A DNA stretch of 64,000 nt from Aquatica leii (taxonomy: Eukaryota; Arthropoda; Insecta; Coleoptera; Lampyridae): contig CM069432.1 of assembly GCA_035610365.1 (NCBI GenBank), forward strand, positions 82,340,520 through 82,404,519, in the 5' to 3' direction. Positions within the stretch are counted from its first letter, which is position 1; each line of letters starts with the position of its first letter. Shown here piece after piece: positions 23,701-35,700 of the stretch. A model generated the notes under the pieces. The model had not been told where the DNA came from, did no database searches, and saw only the letters and a list, made by a program, of their open reading frames with translations. The position numbers and the translations under genes are program-made.

Positions 23701-26700
23701 ACACCATTTCAGGATAGAATTGATAAAAACGCAGTGTTGCCAAATGTAGTGAAAATGAACAAAATTTTAGGATTTTATGTAGTTGCGAGTATGTTGTTGT
23801 TGTTGTAGAATTTTGGAAAAAATCTTGTATTATCTACAATTTACAATATGTATCGGTTTTGTAGAATAATGTAGCGTGTTAGCATTTATACCAACAAAAC
23901 GAGTTTTAATTTTGTGTGGATAACTATGAGTAAAATTGCGGAATTTTTAGACCTTTTGCGGGGAATCGCGACGAAGTTAGTCGGGAACATTTTTATAGTT
24001 AATTATATTTTAGTTTTTCTTAAATCAATTATTGCAAATATTTCTTGTTTTTTGAATACTTGTTAATCTATTATTAACCATGACACACAATGATTTTGTT
24101 AATTTTATTACTGAAATCGAACTTATATTTTAAAGAAATTTTGTCATTTATTATCAAGCCAAATATTTTTAGGAGTTAGTTAGACAATTGTAATTTAATA
24201 TAACCACTTATGTTCACAATACCCGATACCAACCGTTATAAAGTTGTTATACTGTTACAGATTAAATGTCGCTTCAAATTCGTTTCTAAACTTAATTAGT
24301 TTTATTGACTAATGACATTTATACATGTATGAAAACTCATATCCGTGAATTACAATCAAAATCTTACTTTCACCTTTATTACAAATACAATAAACTAATT
24401 GTTAGCTTAGTCGACTGTAATAATATTATTATTACAGTCGACTACAACCACAAGTTAGAAATGTAATACAAATCTAATGTAGAATGTAATACGTGCTTGT
24501 TGAACATTGCAAATCAATTATTTTCAGTCACGCCCTGTCTTCTATCCGGTAATGGCGTCGGCAAGGTCAAATTTTAAACCTCATTCACATCAAAAGCGCC
24601 GCCTCAGAATTAGCATGTTGATTGTTATTTATGCTGTGCTGCTATGTTAAGAAAGATTAAATGAAACATCGCTAGATAGTGTAAGACACGGTAGAATATT
24701 CCAGACTAAATTGCATACATGTGGGTGCGCGCGCATTTTTAGTCTAATTGCAAGCAATCAAATGGAACATGTTTTAAATTCTTGCATACAATCACATAAT
24801 AACAACCATAAGGGACACTCAATAGTTTCCCGCGCAAAAAATTTGAGAGCTCATGTGCTAGTTTGCACACATAAGAATATGGCGGTTATATTTGGAATTC
24901 TTTTGTATTTGCATCTTTTATGATAAATAAACGTCAAGGATTTACAAATGCAGTACTTGAGTGCAATACAAACAATTATGCTTATGATAAACAATTTCGT
25001 TTGTTGAAAATTATAGTGACAAAAATAACGTCATTACTCAATTTATATTTATGTTAGAATTCGTATTGTTAGCTACACGGTGTAATCAGTTAAAACCATA
25101 AATAATACCAATAATACAGACTAGACTATAAATACCACAGCATTCTTTTCCGATAAGAAAATTGTCAGTCATTTGAATTAATTTGCAAATGTGGTCAGCT
25201 TAAACAGATAACTAAACTATATTTCAATTATATATCTAAGTTAGTTAAAACAATCGATTTGTTGTCTAAAAAAAGGCATTCTACTAAAAGAAATTAAATC
25301 TGGCACTACAACACTATTTTCAAAATGGCCGAAGGTCACTCATTTTCCGGATTGCAATATCGAAGGTGCCGACAAAAGTGTCCCTTATGGTTGTTATTAT
25401 GTGATACAATATACAATTGACTGAACATGCATAAATGCATCATTCCAAATGTTTGATTTTTTAGGTTACGTTTGTTTGTTTTGTACTGTTCTGGGAATTT
25501 ATAAAATTTGAAATTTATTTAAAATTAATTCTATACCTATAGATAACGCTACCTTCGAAAGCAAGTTTACAAAGTAACTTATTTGCTAATTTTATAAAGG
25601 TGTGAGATTTGAAAACAATAATTTTTTATAACCATAGATTTTTCTTTTTCTAATAAGCTCACAATAAATAACCAAATATTTATAATTTAAATAACAACTT
25701 TTATTTTATACAATATTGTATATTGTTAGGGTTAAAAAAGTCTCTCATTATGATCATGTTGATTAAATGTAATTATTGCAGTTTCTAATTTATTTTTATT
25801 TATTTAGTTATTTTAAATAACTTCGGTACACATTGATTACATATACATTTATTACAAAACCAAATAAAAACATTTTTAATGCGGTTATAAAACACATTCT
25901 ATTGTAATTTCAACATTGTCTACAAAATTGCATTTTTTTAGTAAAAAAATTACACATCTTCACTGCTCGATTAGAACTACTATCCAATTTAAATTTACAA
26001 CAATTTATATCATGTCTTCAATGATACCGCCTAAACTCCACATACGCTTTTCTTCTCTTATTGTACTACCATGCCATTTTTCGAAGTAAAAATTTCATCA
26101 ATACATATGGTGTCGAATGAGATAGAAAATATTCACGTACCAATTGTAAAAGTTTTAATTTGCTTCCGTTACATTTTTACGATACAGCCATTTAACGATG
26201 TCTCCTTTTCTTCAAGTTTGTGACTGAACCTTTTCAGATTTTACACTATGATACGGTGCATTATCCATTACGATCACGCTATTTTCATCCAAATCTAAAT
26301 ATGATAGTGAGGTGATGTGGTAGTACACCTTCTAACCAATTCTTGAACACTTCACCATTCATTTCTTCGTGATAGTCACCAAAACAACAAGACTTTGTAA
26401 GTACAATCGTGATGAAAACTCATTCATTTTTTATCTGTCTTTCGAGATTCAAAATTTAAGCAAGCGCCTTTTACAAAATCAGAGTTTTACACATGTGCAC
26501 TATAATTAACCGTTTGCTTTTGCCTAATGGATTTTTTATGCCAATCGAAAGTTCTTCCATGTGCGCTTGTCTTGCTATCAAAATAGTAGTATCTTTACAA
26601 AGTTTTGCTGTAACGTGCCCTACATTAAGCCATCAAGTTTCATCAGTATAATAGATTGTTCGCTCTTCCTGACAAAACCTTTTGATTTTTCAACTAAAAC

Positions 26701-29700
26701 ATTGTTTCTACTTTTTTATATTTGAAACTCAACTTCTTCTTGGTTGTTAAAACTTTGTTCTCTTAAATTTAACATATCCGCTTCAGTTTTCTTTTGAAAG
26801 ATTTTAATCTGTTTTTTAATGCCAGCCTGTATTTGTTCTTCAATAGATTTTATTTGATTTTTAATGTTTGTTCGTATTTTTTCTTTTAAATTTCTGGAGT
26901 TTTCGTACAATTTTTCTTCTATTTTCTGAGAACTTTTAATCATTTTTCTAGAGTTTTTGTCCATTTTCTTAACAAGCACACTAAAAATCATTACTTCGGA
27001 AACTTTAAACAAATACAAATCAGCATTTATTCCGTTTTCTGTAAAATTTTCGCGAAACCGTTATTGTAACACAATTTTAGTAACACTAATTTTAGATCAC
27101 GTTCTTTTAATTCTCTTTATTATTAAACCCTTTAATGAACTGAAACAACTATTATTATTATGACTAAACAAACACACGCTCACATCAAAGATATTAAATT
27201 AATAAATTGTAAGATCAACGTAAGATATTGCCTAACACCTGACACCTATTGTAACGATTTTAAAACGTGGTTTACGAATTTTTGCGATCACACATTATAA
27301 CCATTGTCTAAATATACTATAGTCAGACAACGAGATAGGGACAAAGTGGATTTCTCCGATAAAATGGCACTGCCTGTTTTAAATTCAAAAGTTTAGCAAA
27401 ATTAAACAACAATATGTAAAATGTTTGAATAATGCTAAACCTAATTTAGCCGGTACATTTTTCCTTGGCTATCTTTACTTTTGTCGTTGTATTTGTTTTA
27501 TTAAGTCTTAATGAATTATTATAAGTAAACTTATTTTTACTTAATATATAAATATGTATTTATTTTTAAATTTTGTTGACATGAGTGTCTTTTAATGACG
27601 TTTTTGAGATTTACATATACGTCAAATTTTCAATTTTTAGTTGATTAATTCCAATTTTCGACTCAAGGTCACAGTTCATGACATAATAAAACACCTCTAC
27701 CTGACATTTAATTTGCCATTTGAATATATCACGTCTGCTTTGCCTGATATTTTTTATTGTATCAATTAGCCAATAAAAAGTTTATTTTATTGCATTTTTT
27801 AAAATTCAACCAATCATCAACGGATTATAGCGATAATTTTTTACTGTATCAATTAACCAATAGAAACATTTTATTTTATTGCATTTTTTAAAATTCAACC
27901 AATCATCAACGGATTACAGCGATAACACCACTGGCGTGGTGTTATCAGGCAAAGCAGACATGATATATTAAAATGTCAAATTAAATGTCAGGTAGTAAAT
28001 CAATTCATAATGATGATACACAGATTTGATGATATTTGTAAGTACAAAATTAACTAAATTCCTTTAGAAAATACACCATAAAACACAATTAATTGGTATT
28101 AATTGATTAAAAAACTTGGAAAGTAGTAAAAAATTATCTTACCGAATACCCCTCGAGCATTGATAAATACTCAAAATTTTGTCGTAGAGAATGTTTCAAG
28201 CGTGTTTCTTTGAGGTAATATCACTCGGCCTTCGGCCTCGTGATATTACCAAGAAACACGCTTTCAACAATCTCTATGACAAAATTATCTCGGTATTATC
28301 AATGCTCTAGGGGTATTATAGCTGATAACACCACGTGCTGTTACCAAGAAACAGGCTTTCGACAGTCTCTATGACAAAATTATCTCGGTATTATACATAA
28401 AATTATAATTTTCAAGAATTAAATGAACCAACTCGTTAAACAAAATTGTCGATTATATTATTTAACATAAGCTAAAAATACTTACAGCAAGGCAAGAGTG
28501 ACATCATAGTATCGGGTACAACTTTTGAAATCATTTTTCCAGTTTTTGGTTCTGCGCACCAACATTGACCATCGTCACATTGCAAAGGTTCATAATTGCC
28601 CACAGAGTCACAATGCAAAGTTGTATAAAATCTATCTCCTTGACTTCTTATTTCTACTTTTTTACGACTACACGCTAAATTCAATAAGAATACACTTAAG
28701 TCAGGTAATTAGTGTATGATATTTACCGCATGTCATGTTCGAAGATTTATCAGCAAAAGCTTGGCCAAAAATTCTATTTCCAAGAGTATCATAACAGAAA
28801 CATCTAAAAAATACTTTTGATAATTTTGTTTTACGTGATTTACAGCTATGGTTAAGATATAAAGTAAACAGTTAGGTGAAAAATTCAGTCATAAAACACC
28901 AACTTTACAAAAAGATATAAAATGTCAAAATAGAAATTCTTTTAACATATATTATGCCCAGCACGAACATATTAACTGTGATAGTTTAGAAACGCAACGA
29001 GATGAATAACAATAAAAAATTATTTTTAAAAGTAATTACTTAAACTAAATTAAAAATATTTTTTTATACGAATAGTAAACTTAACCCAAAAATTAAATAC
29101 GTCATTGTTACCTTCCATTATTTTTTTCTCCTTTACAGTGCTTTGCTGGCCAGCTGCCATCTGGAAGACAAGTAGGTTTCCAAACGTATTCCAAATCATT
29201 GTCGAGCTTAAGCTTTTGGTTTAAACATGAATCTGCAAATATGATGTTTGTGATTTATTTGCTAAAGTTTATTCAATACCACACTTTTATCGATTTCACA
29301 AATTCTGTCAGTTCTTGTTGAGCTTGGACATAAGTATCCAGGAGGACACGGATTGGTATCTGAACATGGGATTTCGTTACCTAAAAAATATTATACAAAT
29401 AGAAAATGTAGAAAAATAAACAAATGTTAAAAACTTTACTAACAACATTTATATTTTTACAAAGATAGCGGGTAGACTACTGTTGCGATTTCTATAGAAA
29501 TGTAGATCTACATACATCTAAAATCAGCGATTTTTCTTACGAGAACACTTACATTTTCTAAAAAATCAAGGCCTATCTTAAAGCAAAGTAAAAGTTAAAT
29601 ATTATTAATATCACGATTAAAATTGTGTTCTAGCTGTGTGAACGTCAAAACCCAGCTGCTAAACAATAATAGATTGTGTAAAAACGATCAAGAATATAAA

Positions 29701-32700
29701 GCTCGACGGTTTGGTAACATGCATGTGCATATGAGATTTAGGGCAGTTCGATACCGAACGTTGAGTTGTAAGCTTGTCTATTTAGCATGAATTTATGTTT
29801 TTTACTCTAATACAGAAGTTCGTATAATTAGTGTTTCATTTGAAAAACAAACTCTAACAAATCAGAAGCGGGATTCGCCTACGTGCGATTAAAAACAAAA
29901 ACTTATTTGCTTAAGCTTACTAAATTACGTCCGACTGTTTTTTTTTTCATTGTGCGGTAACTGCGATAATTGCAAAAAAAATAGCGACACATAGGTCGGT
30001 AATTCGGCAAGTTATAATAAAACGCATTAAAAATGCCTAAGACAAATAGAAAACGGCGTGCGAACGCGAGTAGTGACAGTGACACTTCTTGTAGTACGTG
30101 TAGTAGTGATAGTTCAAGTGATGCTTCTCGCGAAAACCGCAATTTAAGAAAGAAACTCAAAAAACTCAAAAATAAATTGAACGCGAAATCGAGTCGTTAC
30201 CAGGGAAGAATAGACAGCGTACCAGCGTTTAGCGGCAGATTAGATGACATGACTATGGCGCAGTGGCTGCATACCATTGATTCTACTGGAGACGTTTTCG
30301 AATGGGACGATAGGGATCGTATATTTTGCATGTCCAATAAGTTAAAAGGTAACGCTAGAACTTGGTACAATAATCAAGAAGACCTCAATCTTTCGTGGGA
30401 AGATTGGAAAACAAATTTAATCGAAGTTTTTCCTCCGCAACAAGGAATTTACTGTAAGTTAAAAGAGCTTGTAAATTTAGAGAGGAGCAAACATCAGAGA
30501 CTTCTATTATCGCAAATTAGCATTAGGACAAAGTTGTAAACTCGCGGAAAACATTATTGTCGATATAATTGCTAATACTTTAAATGATCCATTTTTAAAA
30601 TCGGGTGTGCGAGCGTCCGGTTGTGTAACTACAAAACAATTATTAAAATATTTAGTAGCTAATACGGAAGATGCGAAAGTAAACAATCGTGATGTAGATA
30701 AACCATTTTATAAAAATAAGCCGGTTTCACAATTATTTCATGTGAAAAGATCAATTAAATGTTATTCGTGCGGACGCGAAGGACACAAAAAGGCGAATTG
30801 CACAAAATTTAACTCCGAAAAGACTTGTAATTATAGTAAATTTAAGGGACATTACGAAACTGAGTGTTTTAAAAAGAGAAGAGACGATTCTAAACATAAA
30901 AAAATTCATAAACTTATGTGTAACATAAATAACGTTTCGGGTGATAAATATTACAAATCAGCTAAAATATATTGTTACGTATCTATTTATTAAAAAAAAA
31001 AAACTAATTTATTTATAACGACTAAAACTACGTTTACTTAATCTACAAATATGTATACTTTTAAATTAACCGAACTAATTAAATCTAATAATAAAAACAC
31101 TTACACGAATTTATGTATCACCGTTGTATAACACTTAAGATAACGTCCTCGGATTTGTTTACACTATAAGTCACGTTCACTCGATTCGGTGTACACTGTT
31201 ATTTATTTAAAACGTCCGCACGTGCTAATCACTTATTTATCTTCACTTGCTTAATCTTCTGAATACTGCATGCATTCACATTCCAGCAATAACTGACCTA
31301 CGATTTCCATCTTCGGCTTTTATAGACATCAGCGAATTCTTCTCGATCGTTCCTCACTTTTCGTTATATTTTCTAGAAACTAGATAACAGTTCTAGGAGG
31401 GTCTTGCATTTGTAATTTCTCGGACGTTTCACTGCCCCCTTCTTAGGACTGTTCTGTCCCAGAACAGGAGACTGGATGTGACACCGGTAAAAGGGATCGT
31501 GGCGATAGCGGCAGCTTCCTCCATTTCGGCAACTTCCTTGACCATAGAAGTAACAGTCAATGGACTTTTCCTGACCCAATACTCTCCTCGGTTGGTAACT
31601 ACAGACCAACACTTGAACGCCTGTTCCTCGGAAGACGACCTCCAACATGTTTCGAACTGTCCTCCAATTCAATTGGTCTAAGCCACAACCAAGCTTGGGT
31701 ACTGCCAATCTCTTAACAAGATTGAACTCCATTTGTCTCTTGAGACTCCATAATGTTCGCCACAGATCTTTGTATAACGGCTTGACACGTGAGTATTTCT
31801 TGGTGACTAGATAGAAAACGAAGCGTCCGTCACCACGTAGTCCTAAAACCTTTCCGACTGCCGGTTGCTGTCTTCGTAATTCATCTAGCTGCCCAAACTT
31901 CTTTTAAACACGACTGCAACCCTTTGGACATGTCAAGGTCCTCGCTCACGCAATGTGCGATGGCGTAATCTTTTTGTGTCTGGAACAGATCTTGTTGTTC
32001 CTCGGTGGTAACTCCGAACCTAGCTTTTCCAGAACCTCCGTATAAGTTCATAAACTTTTCGAACTCCATTTCTTCGATTGGATTCCTGGTTCTGCTACTT
32101 ATTACTCTGGTTCGGACCTGAACTTGCGGATTATGGTTATCGCCAGCAAACGGGGCCAGACGATCGACGTGGACCACTTTTGGCTTGCCTCTGGGCGGTT
32201 TTCGGATGCGGTATATAACGTCGTTAATACGCTGCACGACTTCATAGGGGCCTCTCCCATTGCCTTTGCAGCTTCGGCGACAAACCACGTCTCCTTTGAG
32301 GGTTATACAACCAAACCATATCGCCAGGTTGAAACCCACCATTTTGCGCCTTGACGTCATATCTTGTTTTCATCCTGTCGCTGGCAATTTGTGTGTTTTT
32401 ACGAACCTCTTCATGTACTTCGTCTAGCCTCTTTGCCAGCTTGCTGACGTAATCTGCTCCAGCGACTTCTTCTTCCGGTCTTCGTCCAAATTGAAGATCG
32501 CATGGTAATCTTATCTCACGACCGAGCATGACACAGGATGGTGTTTGACCTGTGCTTTCGTGAACGGATGATCGGTACGCCATTAAGAAGAGGTGCAAGT
32601 ACTGATCCCAGTCTCTTTGATGTTCGGACACTACCTTAGCTAAGTACTTGCCCATTGTTCGATTCATCCGTTCAACCATGCCATCAGACTGAGGATGAAG

Positions 32701-35700
32701 AGGCGTTGTCTAGTCTTTTAATTCCTAACAGTCGGCAAACTTCTTGAAACAGCCCAGACTCAAAATTGCGGCCTTTGATCGGAGTGTAATTCCAACGGAA
32801 CTCCAAACCGGCAGAAAAACTCCTTTACTAATACGTCTGCGACTGTAGCTGCTTCCTGATTGGGTATGGCGTAAGCTCTCCGTCCATTTCGTGAAATAAT
32901 CCATCGCCACCAGAATGCATTTATTTCCTGAATCGGATTCTGGGAACGGCCCTGCGATGTCAATCGCTACTCTTTCCAAAGGGCTTCCTACGTTGTATTG
33001 TTTCATGGGTGCTTTGCGCTTTCTCGCTGGACCATTCCTGAAGCGCAGACTATGCATTTACGGCACCATTTCATGACGTCCTCTTTGCAGTTCATCCAGT
33101 AGAATCGTTCTCGCACTTTACCCAACGTCTTCTTAATGCCAAAGTGTCCTCCTGATGTCCCATCGTGGAGAAGCTTCAACACTTCGGTCACCTCCTGCTC
33201 TTCGGCACTACCAGCTGTAGTCTGTTTCCCGTGCCCTCGGCATTTTCTAGGGATCGCTTAAGAAGACCGTCTTCTACTATCAAGGAGTCCCACTGCGCCC
33301 AGTACGCTTTGATATTTTTGCCCAAAGCACTCACTTCTTCCCAGGTTGGTCGTCGGCCGTTTTCTTTCCAGTCCAGGAGTAGTCTTATTTCAGGATCGTC
33401 TTCTTGTTCGCGACGTAACCGCTCAGGTTCCCACTCATCATCAACCATAGCAGTTCTCCGGAGGCCTTCGACTTTTTCTTCCAGTCGCGAACAATGGCTG
33501 CAGTCCGCCGGACATGGTCTTCTAGACAAGGCATCAGCGTTCCGATGACTGTTTCCGGCACGGTGTTCTGTGTCGTAGTCATACTCTTGCAGTCTTTCGA
33601 TCCATCTTGCCACTTGTCCTTCTGGGTTACGGAACTGCAGTAGCCATTTTAAAGCGGCGTGATCTGTTCTCAGTAAAAATTTTCGTCCATACAAATACTT
33701 GTAGAAATGTTCGATGGACTTAACGACTGCTAACAACTCCCTCCTAGTCACGCAATAATTCCTTTCTGGCCTGGACAAAACCTTGCTAAAGTACGCGATA
33801 ACTTTTTCTTGTCCATCTTGAACTTGCGAAAGGACCGCGCCTATGGCCAGATTGCTTGCGTCGGTATCCAAAACAAATTTTTCATCTTTTCTTAGATAAC
33901 TCAAAATCGGCGAAGTGACTAGGGGTTGTTTTAGTTGATTAAAAGAATTTTCTCAGTCTTCATTCCATCTAAATTCTGCTTTTTCTTCGGTTAATTTTGT
34001 CAATGGTTTGGCAATATTGGCAAATCCGGGTACAAATCTTCTATAATAAGTGCACAACCCAAGGAAACTTCGGACCTGATGTTTGTCGATCGGTCTTGGC
34101 CATGCTTGCACTGCTCGGATTTTGTCTGGGTCAGCCCTTACTCCATCTCTAGATACGACGTGGCCAAGGTATTGGACTTCCTTCTTAAATACGTGGCACT
34201 TCTTTGGGCTCAGTTTGAGGTTAGCCCCACGTAATCTCTGGAACACTTCCTTCAAGTTGTTTAAGTGCTCTTCAAACGACCTTCCAACCACGATCACGTC
34301 GTCCAGAGTAAACCAAGCACGTCTTCCAAGACAATCCGCGCAAGATGGTCTCCATCAAACGCTCGAACGTTGCAGGAGCGTTACACAGGGCCGAAGGGCA
34401 TTACAGTGAACTGCCACAAACCGGTTCCGATCGTGCAAAGCTGTTTTTTCACGATCCTTGGGTTCTAATTCCACCTGCCAGTATCCACTCTTTAAATCTA
34501 ACGTGAAAACCACTGGGATCCTGACAGGGTGTCTAGCGTATCGTCAATTCTGGGTAAAGGGTAGCTGTCCTTTTGGTCACGTCGTTTAGCTGCCTGTAGT
34601 CTACGCAAAACCTCGTTGATCCATCCTTCTTCTTCACGAGTACCACTGGGGATGCCCATGGACTACTTGAAGGTTCAATCACGCCTTCTCTCTCCATATC
34701 CGTAATTATTTGTTCGGCTTCTTCTCTTTTCGCCAAAGGAAGTCTGCGTGGATGTTGTCGTATTGGTCGAGCGTCTCCGGTATTAATTTTATGTTTCACT
34801 ACGTTAGTTCTTCCTTTGGAACCACTCTCAGCGCGAACACATCTTGGTACTCTTGGATCAACACTTTAACTTGAGCCAGCTGGTCTTGGCTGAGGTTTTG
34901 GCATTTGGTGGTAAGAATGTCCAATAGATGTTGTGGACACTTCTTCGGCGGCGTATCTTCGTTCGTCTTCACGCATCTCACAATTTGTGATACTGGCGTG
35001 CATTGGCCTACCACGGTCTTCTTTTTCAACGTTACAGGATCTGAGTTGATGTTTAAGATCCTTACTGGCATCGTCTTCTTTACTCGTACTAAGGTTCTGC
35101 CAACGAGTAGTCCCTTTCAACTAAGCCGCCCTCCATTGGTTCAATCGCGCGTATGTAGCCTTCCCGGAGACTTCCATCCAGGCGTGCCATCACCACACTT
35201 TCCGTCCTTGCAGGCAGAATCACGTCTTCACTCAACAAGACTCCGCACGTCTGCCTTCTCTGACGAATGAAAAGGAATTTCTTCATTGTCGATCTTCAGG
35301 ACATCGTTCTTCATATCCAAATGGAACCCATACTTCTTTATCACGTCCATTCCCAGGATAACTTCTTCCGTGATGTCGGCTACCAGTACTTGATGGTCGA
35401 GTACTCCATTTCCCAAACCAATGGTTACTTTGACTTGTCCGTGAGTAGGTATTTCTGTCGCCCGTCGCCGTTCGGGAAGTCGTACTGTTACTGGTGATGT
35501 CTTCTCGTTTTCCAATAACATGTCAGGACGAATGATGGTCTTCGTCGCTCCCGTGTCAACCAGTAACTGGACGCTTCTCCCATTGATCTTGCCATCGAGA
35601 TAAATGCTATGCAATTGCTCTCTAGGCGATGCCATTTGGATTGTAACCTCCGGAGTTTGACTAGATGAGATTACTTTTGTTTCTTTCGCTCGCCCTCGTT

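Noticed and set aside
31373..31732. Independent host gene with a CCCH finger (ZAP- or unkempt-like)
   Set aside because: It lies between the gypsy integrase and the 3' LTR, in the element orientation, and runs into the LTR, so it is part of the retrotransposon.
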